DNA of 36,759 bases from Bacteroidales bacterium (lineage in GTDB: Bacteria > Bacteroidota > Bacteroidia > Bacteroidales > UBA4181), in assembly GCA_031273395.1 (NCBI GenBank), contig JAISRX010000295.1, forward strand, positions 1-36,759. Reading direction: 5' to 3'. Both the position numbers and the translations under genes were made by a program. The notes beneath the pieces are model-generated. The model was not told where the DNA came from. It searched no databases and was given only the letters and a program-made list of their open reading frames with translations. Below, piece by piece: positions 17,707 to 25,818 of the stretch (the stretch's first letter is position 1; every line of letters begins with the position of its first letter).

Positions 17707-19137
17707 ATGATTACTTTTTTTGTTTCCATATTGGTACTCATTGGAGGGTATTTCATTTACGGACGGTTGGTTGAACGGATTTTCGGCGTGGAACGGGACA
17801 GGCAAACCCCTGCCTATACCCACACCGACGGAATAGATTATGTCCCGATGGGCTGGTGGCGTATCTTTCTGATACAATTTTTGAATATTGCGGGTTTGGG
17901 TCCCATTTTCGGCGCCGTCATGGGAGCCATATACGGACCTGCCGCTTTCCTGTGGATTGTGTTGGGTACTATCTTCGGCGGCGCCGTACACGATTATTGT
18001 TCGGGAATGTTGTCCGTGAGAAACAACGGCATGAGCCTCCCCGAAATCGTGGGCAAGTACATGGGAACGGGGTTCAAGCAATTCATGCGCATATTTACGG
18101 TTTTGCTCATGGTGCTGGTGGGAGCGGTTTTTGTGGCGGGACCTGCCAAACTGCTTGCCGGCATGACCGCAAATCATATCGGCTTTACCGTGTGGTGCAT
18201 CATTGTTTTCATATATTATATTGTAGCCACCCTTTTGCCGATTGACAAGATCATCGGCAAGATTTATCCCGTTTTCGGATTTGCCATGCTGTTCATGGCG
18301 GGTGGCATCGGCGGCAGCTTGATATGGACGGGAGCGCCCGTGCCGGAGATCACCTTTCAGAATTTGCGCAACATGCATTCCGATCCTGTTACCTATCCTT
18401 TGTTTCCCATGCTGTTCATCTCCATTGCCTGCGGCGCTATTTCGGGATTTCATGCCACGCAGTCGCCGCTGATGGCGCGGTGTTTGAAAAACGAACGATA
18501 CGGACGGCGCGTGTTCTACGGCGCCATGACAGCGGAAGGTATTGTGGCGCTGATATGGGCTGCGGCAGCAATGAGTTTCTTTGGCGGAGTGGGAGAATTG
18601 CAAAGCGCTTTGAGCGGATACGACAACAATGCAGCCGGCGCAGTCAATGAAATTGCCCATTCGTGGCTGGGTAAAATCGGCGGTTTGCTGGCAATCATCG
18701 GGGTGATTGTGGCGCCCGTAACATCCGGTGATACCGCATTCCGTTCGGCACGGCTGATCGTGTCCGATTTTATTCGCTACAGCCAGCGGGAGATCAGTCA
18801 CCGCATTTTCATCTCAATACCTCTGTTTGTGCTTGCTCTGGTGATCCTGCAAATCAACTTTGACGTCATCTGGCGTTATTTTGCATGGTCGAACCAGACG
18901 CTGGCAACCGCTACGCTCTGGACAATTACGGTTTACCTTGTCAGGGAAAACAAATTTTACTGGATCACCCTCATTCCTGCATTGTTCATGACGATGGTGA
19001 TTTCCACCTATATTATGGTAGCGCCCGAAGGTTTCCATTTATCCGCCAACGTCGGCTACTGGATAGGAACTTTCTGTACGGCAACGGTTTGTGTCGTATT
19101 TTTCCGATGGATGCACCGTAAACAGCGATTTTTGTAA
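17707..19137 (+). CDS. cstA: CstA-family carbon starvation transporter
   Basis: This 476-residue polytopic inner-membrane protein has roughly a dozen or more hydrophobic helices across its length. Family signatures include IDYVPMGWWRIFLIQFLNIA, GPIFGAVMGAIYGPAAFLW, GGAVHDYCSGMLSVRNNGMS and the later PVTSGDTAFRSARL. CstA proteins take up pyruvate or peptides; the exact substrate cannot be read here. It is shorter than the roughly 700-residue enterobacterial CstA, which as I recall is usual for this phylum. It is transcribed alone, divergent from topA. Confidence 0.9.
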   Translation: MITFFVSILVLIGGYFIYGRLVERIFGVERDRQTPAYTHTDGIDYVPMGWWRIFLIQFLNIAGLGPIFGAVMGAIYGPAAFLWIVLGTIFGGAVHDYCSGMLSVRNNGMSLPEIVGKYMGTGFKQFMRIFTVLLMVLVGAVFVAGPAKLLAGMTANHIGFTVWCIIVFIYYIVATLLPIDKIIGKIYPVFGFAMLFMAGGIGGSLIWTGAPVPEITFQNLRNMHSDPVTYPLFPMLFISIACGAISGFHATQSPLMARCLKNERYGRRVFYGAMTAEGIVALIWAAAAMSFFGGVGELQSALSGYDNNAAGAVNEIAHSWLGKIGGLLAIIGVIVAPVTSGDTAFRSARLIVSDFIRYSQREISHRIFISIPLFVLALVILQINFDVIWRYFAWSNQTLATATLWTITVYLVRENKFYWITLIPALFMTMVISTYIMVAPEGFHLSANVGYWIGTFCTATVCVVFFRWMHRKQRFL

Positions 19138-19225
19138 TTCGCGGATTCCCTGCCGAATCGCAAAGAGTAATGCAGGATAGCAGCAAAAAAGAAGTATTTT
19201 TGTATGATCTTTAATTTATTTGTTA

Positions 19226-19233
19226 TATTTTTG
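19226..19233 (+). promoter_or_regulatory. -7 box for the 19257-22605 gene run
   Basis: TATTTTTG matches TAnnTTTG and lies 23 bases before the first start codon. An upstream TTTG at 19199-19202 is a little too far (23 bases between) for a textbook promoter. Confidence 0.4.
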
Positions 19234-19256
19234 CAGGCACTTAAACCGAGTAAAAA

Positions 19257-19823
19257 ATGTGGAGTATAAAAAATACAGGCATATTATTTGTTTTTGTTTT
19301 CTGGGCGGCATCATCAAACATTTCAGGCGCTCCTTACGGTATGCCCAAAGTTGGTGTTGCTTTCGACTTTAATCCTTCCACTGTGGAAAACGGCATATAC
19401 GGATTCAGGGTACATGCGACGGACAACAGAAAGTTGCAAGGCAGCAGAAACCGGAATTATTCCCAGAGCGACCGGATACTTCCGTACACCTACGGCATCG
19501 GTTTTGGCGGCTACCGGATGAACGGGAAGCAGGAAGTCGGGAGCAACAGCAAATATTTGTATCAGTTTCATCTGATATTCACATTCAACTATCTGAACAG
19601 GAGTAATTTTGATCCGTTTATAGGCGCTTGTCCGGGATATGCGACAGGCGCTAAAAATGGTTTTTTCTTTAATCCGGTTGCCGGTATGAACGTGCGTCTT
19701 TTTGATGTTAACCGGAATTGGAACAGTAACTTTGTCAGAGCATTTTTTCAAGTACGTGTGGAATACAATACAATATTATCATCGGTTTTTACCGGAGGGG
19801 GATTTGTATTGCAGTTTTTTTAA
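19257..19823 (+). CDS. Unrecognised secreted, probably outer-membrane beta protein
   Basis: This 188-residue protein has a hydrophobic N-terminal signal (about 5-24, cleavage near NISGA). The mature part is rich in Gly, Asn and aromatic residues in alternating patterns (YTYGIGFGGYRM, YQFHLIFTFNYL, FFQVRVEYN) and ends in LQFF. A terminal phenylalanine is typical of outer-membrane barrels. With only about eight possible strands it would be a small barrel. I recognise no named family. The gene lies 31 bases before the thioredoxin-fold gene and opens a co-directional run to queF. Confidence 0.6.
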   Translation: MWSIKNTGILFVFVFWAASSNISGAPYGMPKVGVAFDFNPSTVENGIYGFRVHATDNRKLQGSRNRNYSQSDRILPYTYGIGFGGYRMNGKQEVGSNSKYLYQFHLIFTFNYLNRSNFDPFIGACPGYATGAKNGFFFNPVAGMNVRLFDVNRNWNSNFVRAFFQVRVEYNTILSSVFTGGGFVLQFF

Positions 19824-19854
19824 AAAAAGTTTGTAAATCATTAATATATTCGTT

Positions 19855-20397
19855 ATGAAAACAGTATTTTCCATGTTTATATCATTGTTTCTCCTTGCGG
19901 GAGCGGCGGCACAAACAGATACAAAAATCAAATGGTACAGTATCGAAGAAGCGGTCAGGCTCAATAAAACAGCGCCGAAAAAAATCCTGATAGACATCTA
20001 TACCGATTGGTGCGGATGGTGTAAAAAGATGGATGCGGAAACGTTCAGCTATGCTGAAATTGCCCAATACATTAATACACATTATTACCCGGTGAAATTT
20101 GATGCGGAATCGACAGCCGACATTCATTTTGCCGGAGAAGTTTTTAAGGGCGGGCAAGCAAGCAACGGGCGGAAGCAGACACACCAGTTCGCCATAGCCC
20201 TGTTCAACGGAAAGAATATCGGCTATCCGGCAATTGCCTATTTAACGGAAGATTTGGAGATCATCAGTACCGTTCCGGGATACAGAACGCCTCAACAGAT
20301 TGAACCCCTGTTGCATTACATTGTCGAAAACAAATACCGGAGCATGTATCTTGCCGAATATGAAAAAACCTTTGTCAGTAAGTTAAAGAAAAAATGA
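19855..20397 (+). CDS. Exported thioredoxin-fold protein (CGWC)
   Basis: This 180-residue protein has a signal peptide (about 1-20, ending GAAAQ) followed by a thioredoxin fold. The active site is TDWCGWCKKMD with Cys53 and Cys56, and the family's cis-Pro occurs later in YPAIAYL. It resembles periplasmic thioredoxin-like/DUF255-type proteins and would reduce or isomerise disulfides of envelope proteins, but the partner is unknown. Its stop codon overlaps the next start as ATGA, so it is coupled to phosphosulfolactate synthase. No resident DsbD-like reductant is encoded in the window. Confidence 0.85.
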   Translation: MKTVFSMFISLFLLAGAAAQTDTKIKWYSIEEAVRLNKTAPKKILIDIYTDWCGWCKKMDAETFSYAEIAQYINTHYYPVKFDAESTADIHFAGEVFKGGQASNGRKQTHQFAIALFNGKNIGYPAIAYLTEDLEIISTVPGYRTPQQIEPLLHYIVENKYRSMYLAEYEKTFVSKLKKK

Positions 20398-21179
20398 ACA
20401 TTCAATTGCCGTTTTTACCCGAACGCACGGGCAAACCCCGCAAGACGGGATTAACCATGATGATGGACAAAGGGTTGAGTGTCCGGGAGGCTGAAAACTT
20501 CATTGATGCGGCAGGAGCCTATACCGACCTGATCAAACTGGCTTTCGGGACGGGTATTTTTGCCGGGCACATCGACGAAAAAATCAAATTGTACCGGCAG
20601 GCAGGCGTTCGCGCCTATTTTGGCGGCACCATGTTTGAAGCCTTTATTGTCCGCGGACTTTTCGACGAGTTCCGCCGTTTTGTCGGGAAATATGGGGTGG
20701 ATACCGTCGAAGTGTCGGACGGATCAATGGCGATTCCCCATGAGGAAAAACTGGAATATATCCGCATCCTCTCCCAAGAGACGACCGTATTGTCGGAAGT
20801 CGGTTCGAAAATACGCGGGGTAACGCTTGAGCCGGACACGTGGGTCAATTGCATGAAAAGCGAATTGGAGGCAGGCTCATGGAAAGTGATTGCCGAAGCG
20901 CGCGAAAGCGGCACCATCGGTATATATCACGCCGACGGGACGGCTGATAAACGTCTGGTAGGGCTGCTGGAAAAAGAAGTGGGCAATGACAATATCCTGT
21001 GGGAAGCGCCCAACAAAAATCAGCAAGTGTGGTTCATCAAGAAATTCGGTGCGAACGTCAATTTGGGCAACGTGGCTACCAACGAGGTAGTATCGCTCGA
21101 AACACTCCGTTTAGGGCTTCGCAGCGATACCTTTTTTGAATTTCTGCCCGAAGAATTGCAATCGTTCAAACAGCAATAA
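20394..21179 (+). CDS. comA: Phosphosulfolactate synthase
   Basis: This 261-residue TIM-barrel enzyme is expected to add sulfite to phosphoenolpyruvate to give phosphosulfolactate. The match covers the full length: RTGKPRKTGLTMMMDKGLS, DLIKLAFGTG, AYFGGTMFEAFIV, VEVSDGSMAIP, SEVGSKIRGVTLEPDTW and GANVNLGNVATNEVVSLETL are characteristic of the ComA/YitD family. In methanogens it begins coenzyme M synthesis. In Bacteroidota it could feed sulfolactate, or cysteate for sulfonolipids, which is inference. The next steps (ComB, ComC) are not in the window. It overlaps the genes on both sides (ATGA upstream, TAATG downstream). Confidence 0.93.
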   Translation: MNIQLPFLPERTGKPRKTGLTMMMDKGLSVREAENFIDAAGAYTDLIKLAFGTGIFAGHIDEKIKLYRQAGVRAYFGGTMFEAFIVRGLFDEFRRFVGKYGVDTVEVSDGSMAIPHEEKLEYIRILSQETTVLSEVGSKIRGVTLEPDTWVNCMKSELEAGSWKVIAEARESGTIGIYHADGTADKRLVGLLEKEVGNDNILWEAPNKNQQVWFIKKFGANVNLGNVATNEVVSLETLRLGLRSDTFFEFLPEELQSFKQQ

Positions 21180-22174
21180 TGGAAAAAAAAGACAGAAACA
21201 TCAAATATTATCTGCTGCTGTATGCAAAGGGCATGGGCATGGGCGCCGCCGATATTGTGCCGGGCGTGTCCGGAGGAACCATCGCTTTCATCACAGGCGT
21301 TTACGAAACCCTGTTGCAGTCGTTGCGATCGTTTACGCCCTACAATTTCGGGAAAATTTTTTCGGAAGGCGTCCGGTCGTTCTGGGAAACGGTTAACGGC
21401 AATTTCTTGACGGCATTGTTGCTGGGCGTCGCCACAAGTATTTTCACGCTTGCCAAAGTCATGCTGTACCTGCTGGAAAATCAGCCCGTCCTGATATGGT
21501 CGTTTTTTTTCGGTCTGATTCTGATTTCTACCGTATCGGTACTGAAAACCGTAAAAAAGACGACTTTGCCGGTGATTGCCGGTTTTGTCGCAGGAACGGC
21601 TGCTGCCTGCCTGATTACTTCTTTCTCCACCATGCAGACGCCGGACGCCCTGTGGTTCATCTTCATCAGTGGAGCTATTGCCATTTGCGCAATGATTCTG
21701 CCGGGCATTTCCGGCAGTTTCATCCTGCTGCTGCTGGGCAAGTACGAGTACATTCTGGCAGCGCTTGCCGGTATGAAAATAACTGTTATGGCTGTTTTTG
21801 CCGGCGGTGCGGTGGTCGGCCTGCTCTCCTTCTCGCATTTCCTTTCGTGGCTGCTCAAAAGATTTCACGATTTGACCATTGCCCTGCTGGCGGGCTTCAT
21901 GTGCGGTTCGCTCAACAAGGTATGGCCCTGGAAAGTGCAGGTGGACGCCGCTACCGGACAGGCATATCCGTGGAGCATATCCGGTCTTGACCACAATATG
22001 CCGGATTTGGTGGAAAAGAAACTGCTGCCCCATGATTATGCCGTGCAAACAGGTTTCGACGGGCAGTTGCTGCCGGCTGTCGGCATGGCGCTGCTGGCTA
22101 TTGCCGTCTATTGGAGTATTGAAACCGCCGCGCGAAAATTAAAAACACAGGAAACATGCCGTTCAAAGCATTAG
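21179..22174 (+). CDS. DUF368 protein, probable undecaprenyl-phosphate translocase
   Basis: This 331-residue polytopic inner-membrane protein has two related half-motifs, [20 protein letters not shown] (about 24-43) and [19 protein letters not shown] (about 175-193), as expected for the DUF368 inverted-repeat fold. DUF368 members (PopT type) have been shown in other bacteria to recycle undecaprenyl phosphate across the membrane. Its start overlaps the phosphosulfolactate synthase stop (TAATG) and its end overlaps queF by 19 bases, so it is embedded in the operon. A link between lipid-carrier recycling and sulfonate metabolism is not established. Confidence 0.9.
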   Translation: MEKKDRNIKYYLLLYAKGMGMGAADIVPGVSGGTIAFITGVYETLLQSLRSFTPYNFGKIFSEGVRSFWETVNGNFLTALLLGVATSIFTLAKVMLYLLENQPVLIWSFFFGLILISTVSVLKTVKKTTLPVIAGFVAGTAAACLITSFSTMQTPDALWFIFISGAIAICAMILPGISGSFILLLLGKYEYILAALAGMKITVMAVFAGGAVVGLLSFSHFLSWLLKRFHDLTIALLAGFMCGSLNKVWPWKVQVDAATGQAYPWSISGLDHNMPDLVEKKLLPHDYAVQTGFDGQLLPAVGMALLAIAVYWSIETAARKLKTQETCRSKH

Positions 22175-22605
22175 GAAAGAAAACCGACTGCGCCTCCGGC
22201 TACAATCCTTCCGTTCTGGAAGCGTTTGACAATCCGCATCCGGAAAACGACTACTGGGTGCGTTTCAATTGCCCGGAATTTACCAGCCTCTGTCCGGTGA
22301 CCGCACAGCCGGATTTTGCCACCATCCGCATCAACTACCTGCCGGACCGACGCATGGTGGAAAGCAAAAGTCTGAAGCTGTACCTGTTCGGCTTCCGCAA
22401 TCACGGCGCATTTCATGAGGATTGTACGAACATCATCATGAAAGATCTCGTCCGGCTGATGCAACCGAAGTACATAGAAGTCTGGGGTATTTTTACGCCG
22501 CGCGGAGGGATCAGCATCTATCCGTGGTGCAACCACGCAAACGACGAACCGCGCTACCGGGAAATGGCGCACTACCGGCTGCTCAGGCATGACCTCAAAA
22601 TGTAA
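22156..22605 (+). CDS. queF: NADPH-dependent preQ0 reductase (QueF)
   Basis: This 149-residue single-domain (Bacillus-type) QueF reduces 7-cyano-7-deazaguanine to preQ1 in queuosine synthesis. The nucleophile Cys46 lies in [14 protein letters not shown] with Asp53. The QueF motif [15 protein letters not shown] is at 69-83, and the substrate-binding pair is His87/Glu88. Length is normal. The ATG at 22156 lies inside the end of the DUF368 gene (19-base overlap), the usual sign of coupling. Other queuosine genes are not in the window. Confidence 0.97.
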   Translation: MPFKALGKKTDCASGYNPSVLEAFDNPHPENDYWVRFNCPEFTSLCPVTAQPDFATIRINYLPDRRMVESKSLKLYLFGFRNHGAFHEDCTNIIMKDLVRLMQPKYIEVWGIFTPRGGISIYPWCNHANDEPRYREMAHYRLLRHDLKM

Positions 22606-22841
22606 CGAACCGCCCTGCCATCGACAAATGATTGCTGCATGCCGAGCGCCGGCAAAGTGTTTCGGCATGGGCTGCAACTGCCGGCAATGTGTAAGGTTTT
22701 ATCGCACTTTATATAATGGCGCTGCCTCGGGCTGGCGGGTGTTTGACGTCGCCGGTTTTTTTTCAACCGGCTGCAAATCGCCTTTTACCGGCGCAGGCAA
22801 CCCAAAAAAAATTAACCGGTTGAACCGCTGCAAAAAAAATA
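22606..22841. other. Gene-free gap with a hairpin
   Basis: The interval between queF and the rpsU promoter holds no credible gene or tRNA. A stem GCCGGTT / AACCGGC with a T-rich loop lies near 22752-22773 and could mark the queF transcript end, but no T-run follows the stem. Confidence 0.4.
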
Positions 22842-22872
22842 TTGCATATCAAAAAGAAAATATTTAACTTTG
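22842..22872 (+). promoter_or_regulatory. rpsU promoter
   Basis: TTG at 22842-22844, 20 bases, then TAACTTTG at 22865-22872 fit the Bacteroidota consensus. The predicted leader is about 42 bases and AT-rich. Confidence 0.65.
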
Positions 22873-22919
22873 CGGCTCAATAATAAAAATTTAAATCATT
22901 AAAAAACAAAAAGTCATAT

Positions 22920-23111
22920 ATGATCATTGTCCCTATCAAAGAAGGCGAGAACATTGAAAGAGCGCTGAAAAAATTCAAAAGGAAGTTTGAAAAAACGGGT
23001 ACGGTTAAGGAAATACGTGCGCGTCAGGCATTCGAAAAACCTTCCGTGAAAAGAAGAGAAGAGTTTCGTCATGCCATTTATGTACAAAAAATGTTTCAAT
23101 CGCAGGAATAA
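22920..23111 (+). CDS. rpsU: 30S ribosomal protein S21
   Basis: This 63-residue basic protein of the small subunit sits near the anti-Shine-Dalgarno end of 16S rRNA. It opens MIIVPIKEGENIERALKKFK and continues with the arginine/lysine-rich RKFEKTGTVKEIRARQAFEK typical of S21. It has its own promoter and is followed 48 bases later by xerC and then hpf. This arrangement is, as I recall, common in Bacteroidota. Confidence 0.96.
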   Translation: MIIVPIKEGENIERALKKFKRKFEKTGTVKEIRARQAFEKPSVKRREEFRHAIYVQKMFQSQE

Positions 23112-23159
23112 GTCTTCCGAACGCTTATTCTTCGTTGACAGATGCGTTATTGATGGGAT

Positions 23160-24035
23160 ATGGAACATACCGGCTTGTATATAAGTTATCTGGAATACGA
23201 AAAACGGTATTCGCCACATACAATAGCTGCATATCGCAGGGATCTGTTGCAGTTCGACAAATTTTTGCAGGAAAACGGCTGTCCGTTGCAGGAGGTCGGG
23301 TTCAGGTGGATACGCCGATGGGTGGTTGCCCTGGCGTCGGAAAACAATTCACCCCGCACGGTCAACCGGAAAATCGTCACATTACGTTCTTTTTTCGGCT
23401 ATCTGGTGAAGGAAGGCGTGATGGAAACCAATCCGGCGGACAAAATCGGCTCGCTAAAGACGGAAAAAAATTTGCCCGCCTTCATTACAGCCGGAAAAAT
23501 GGACGAGATACCGGACACAAATCCCGAAGATGACGTTTTTGCCTCCATGCGCGACAGGATGATCATAGAGTTCTTCTACACGACGGGGGTACGTTTGTCG
23601 GAACTGATCCGTCTCGGGGAGAGTGACCTTGACCTTGGCGGAATGACCGTAAAGGTGCTGGGCAAGCGGAACAAGGAACGCATCATTCCGCTGCTACCGG
23701 AGTTTTGCCGGTCGCTGGGCGAGTATCTGTCGTTGAAGCGCAGCAGGTTTCCCGACAGCGGGATGCTGTTTGTACTGAACAGCGGTCAACCGTTGTATGC
23801 ACGGTGGGTGCAGCGGCTGACCGACAAGACGCTGGGAGCGGTAACCACCCAGAAAAAGCGCAGTCCGCACGTGTTGCGGCACAGCTTCGCCACCGGCATG
23901 CTGGACAACGGCGCCGATCTGAACGCGATAAAAGAAATTTTAGGACATGCCAATCTTGCCGCAACGCAGGTATATACGCACAACAGTTTGAAACGAATTA
24001 AAAAGATATATAAACAAGCCCATCCGCGGGCATAA
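23160..24035 (+). CDS. xerC: Tyrosine recombinase XerC
   Basis: This 291-residue site-specific recombinase resolves chromosome dimers at dif with XerD. The N-terminal SAM-like DNA-binding domain (about 1-90, with RYSPHTIAAYRRDLLQF) precedes the catalytic domain. The complete catalytic set is present: Arg145, Lys169, His237, Arg240, His263 and the nucleophile Tyr272. The position between rpsU and hpf marks it as a housekeeping Xer protein, not a mobile-element integrase. No element boundaries are seen around it. Confidence 0.93.
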   Translation: MEHTGLYISYLEYEKRYSPHTIAAYRRDLLQFDKFLQENGCPLQEVGFRWIRRWVVALASENNSPRTVNRKIVTLRSFFGYLVKEGVMETNPADKIGSLKTEKNLPAFITAGKMDEIPDTNPEDDVFASMRDRMIIEFFYTTGVRLSELIRLGESDLDLGGMTVKVLGKRNKERIIPLLPEFCRSLGEYLSLKRSRFPDSGMLFVLNSGQPLYARWVQRLTDKTLGAVTTQKKRSPHVLRHSFATGMLDNGADLNAIKEILGHANLAATQVYTHNSLKRIKKIYKQAHPRA

Positions 24036-24047
24036 AATGCAACGTCT

Positions 24048-24347
24048 ATGGATATAAAAATTAATTCGGTACATTTTGACGCCGATCAGAAATTAATAGA
24101 GCGCATTCACAAAAAGCTCGGAAAAATAGGACAGTTCTTCGACGGAATCATCGGAGCGGAGGTCTTCCTGCGTCTGGAAAACGTGCAGGACGACGAAAAC
24201 AAGGTAGTGGAAATACGATTGCTGGTTCCGGGATACGATCTTTTCGTGAAAAAACAGTCCAAAACATTTGAAGAAGCAGTCAACAAAGGAGTTGATTCCC
24301 TCAACCGGCAGGTGACCAAACACAAGGAAAAGCTGAGAAAGCAGTAG
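24048..24347 (+). CDS. hpf: Ribosome hibernation-promoting factor (short HPF/RaiA type)
   Basis: This 99-residue protein binds idle ribosomes in slow growth. It opens MDIKINSVHFDADQKLIERI and contains the beta-alpha-beta core (AEVFLRLENVQDDENKVVEI) and a basic end (TKHKEKLRKQ). It lacks the C-terminal dimerisation domain of long HPF. It is 12 bases after xerC, so it belongs to the rpsU-xerC-hpf unit. Confidence 0.93.
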   Translation: MDIKINSVHFDADQKLIERIHKKLGKIGQFFDGIIGAEVFLRLENVQDDENKVVEIRLLVPGYDLFVKKQSKTFEEAVNKGVDSLNRQVTKHKEKLRKQ

Positions 24348-24410
24348 CAGGGCGGCAGTAGAGGAGGTTTCGGAACTTTCCTCCGCCGTATGGCTTCCGG
24401 CAATGCAAAT

Positions 24411-24438
24411 TTTGTATTGCACGGGAAGGGTATATTTT
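24411..24438 (+). promoter_or_regulatory. Candidate promoter of the peroxiredoxin gene
   Basis: TTTG (24411-24414), 16 bases, then TATATTTT (24431-24438), one base off consensus and with a short spacer, 32 bases before the start codon. A weak stem (GGAGG/CCTCC) at 24363-24383 may end the hpf transcript. Confidence 0.35.
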
Positions 24439-24470
24439 TTTGTAAAGAAAAAATTTTAATCGGAAATAAC

Positions 24471-24926
24471 ATGATCAAATTAAAAGTTGGAGACCAGGCT
24501 CCCGATTTTAAGGGGAAGAACCGGAACGGAGAAGAGATTTCCCTGTCCGCTTACCGGGGGAAGAAGCTCGTGCTGTATTTCTACCCGAAGGACAATACAA
24601 GCGGCTGCACGGCGGAAGCATGCAGTTTGCGCAATGCATACGACGATTTTCTCGAGCGGGGGTATGCCGTTGTGGGCGTCAGCCCCGACAGCGAAAAATC
24701 GCATGCGGGTTTTATAAACAAACACGGTTTGCCGTTTCCGCTCGTTGCCGATACCGACCATGCCATCGCTTCGAGCTATGGCGTCTGGGGCGAGAAAAAA
24801 ATGTACGGGCGCACTTATACGGGTATCTTCCGCACCACCTTTGTCATCGACGCCGGCGGGACGATCGAAAGGATCATCGAAAAGGTGGACACGAAGAACC
24901 ACGCGGAACAACTGTTGCAGCAATGA
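24471..24926 (+). CDS. bcp: Thioredoxin-dependent peroxiredoxin (PrxQ/Bcp)
   Basis: This 151-residue atypical 2-Cys peroxiredoxin reduces hydroperoxides with thioredoxin. Peroxidatic Cys46 and resolving Cys51 lie in the signature DNTSGCTAEACSLRN. The upstream FYPKD and the downstream VVGVSPDSEKSHAGF and KMYGRTYTGIFRTTFVID are also typical. The ATG at 24471 gives the conserved start (KVGDQAPDF within 12 residues). The larB gene begins 21 bases later, suggesting a shared transcript. Confidence 0.96.
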   Translation: MIKLKVGDQAPDFKGKNRNGEEISLSAYRGKKLVLYFYPKDNTSGCTAEACSLRNAYDDFLERGYAVVGVSPDSEKSHAGFINKHGLPFPLVADTDHAIASSYGVWGEKKMYGRTYTGIFRTTFVIDAGGTIERIIEKVDTKNHAEQLLQQ

Positions 24927-24947
24927 TCATCATCACAGGAAAATAAC

Positions 24948-25694
24948 ATGACGCCCGAATATATTCGCAGTATCCTCGAAGCGGTGCAACAAGGCAAACA
25001 GGGCGTTGATGCGGCGCTCGAAGAATTGAAAGACCTCCCGTTCACCGAAATGGGGTTCGCCAAGATAGACAACCACCGGCAATTGCGCACCGGTTATCCC
25101 GAAGTGATTTTTTGCTCCGGCAAAACCGTCGAGCAGTCCGAGCAGATCATCCGCATGATGTACAGCCGCAACAGCAACATACTGGCAACGCGGGCGTCGG
25201 AAGAACTGTTCCTGCGGATAAAGAGTCTTTATCCCGAAACCGAATACCATTCGGAAGCGCGCGCCATCGTGATCCGCCGGAACAATATTCCTGCGACGCC
25301 GTCGTATATCGCCGTTGTAACCGCCGGCACAGCCGACATACCTGTGGCGGAGGAAGCGGCGGTCACGGCAGAACTTTTCGGGAACAAAGTGGAACGCATC
25401 TTCGATGTGGGCGTTGCCGGCATTCATCGCCTGTACAGCCGGATGGACGCGATACGCGGCGGGCGTGTCATTATCGCCGTAGCGGGAATGGAGGGCGCTC
25501 TTCCGGGCGTTATCGGCGGGCTGGTGGACAAACCGGTGATTGCCGTCCCTACCAGTGTGGGATATGGCGCAAATTTCAACGGACTTTCCGCACTGCTCAC
25601 CATGCTGAACTCCTGCGCCGCCGGAATATCCGTAGTAAATATCGACAACGGTTTCGGAGCCGGTTATCTGGCAAGTCTCATCAATAAAGGGTAA
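24948..25694 (+). CDS. larB: LarB, nickel-pincer cofactor biosynthesis
   Basis: This 248-residue enzyme carboxylates nicotinic acid adenine dinucleotide and cleaves the phosphoanhydride, the first step to the nickel-pincer nucleotide of lactate racemase. The N-terminal region has FAKIDNHRQLRTGYPEVIFC. The C-terminal AIR-carboxylase-like domain runs from about 120 (IAVVTAGTADIPVAEEAAV) through AGMEGALPGVIGGLVDKPVI and PTSVGYGANFNGLSALLTML. LarC and LarE partners are not in the window, so whether the pathway is complete cannot be judged. Its end faces the 42-bp AT array. Confidence 0.95.
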   Translation: MTPEYIRSILEAVQQGKQGVDAALEELKDLPFTEMGFAKIDNHRQLRTGYPEVIFCSGKTVEQSEQIIRMMYSRNSNILATRASEELFLRIKSLYPETEYHSEARAIVIRRNNIPATPSYIAVVTAGTADIPVAEEAAVTAELFGNKVERIFDVGVAGIHRLYSRMDAIRGGRVIIAVAGMEGALPGVIGGLVDKPVIAVPTSVGYGANFNGLSALLTMLNSCAAGISVVNIDNGFGAGYLASLINKG

Positions 25695-25818
25695 CTGCAA
25701 GCCCAAAATCCTTTGGCGCTGCAACCGCACAGGAAAAGGAAAGGTATTTTTTTTGTTTCCCTGAAAAGGGAAATTGCTTATCATCTGCTTCACCGTTATA
25801 CAGAAAAAGGGGATATAC

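Noticed and set aside
21900-22156. preQ1 riboswitch before queF
   Set aside because: queF starts inside the DUF368 gene, leaving no leader, and no preQ1 aptamer-like pseudoknot was recognised.
22589-22867. 92-residue frame between queF and rpsU
   Set aside because: It overlaps the queF end and the rpsU promoter, is rich in Cys and Arg with no family resemblance, and is likely chance.
23160-24035. Integrase of a mobile element
   Set aside because: The tyrosine recombinase sits in the housekeeping rpsU-hpf context with no attachment repeats or cargo.
22606-24470. tRNA genes near rpsU-xerC-hpf
   Set aside because: I looked for T-loop GGTTCRA signals and cloverleaf arms in the gaps and found none.
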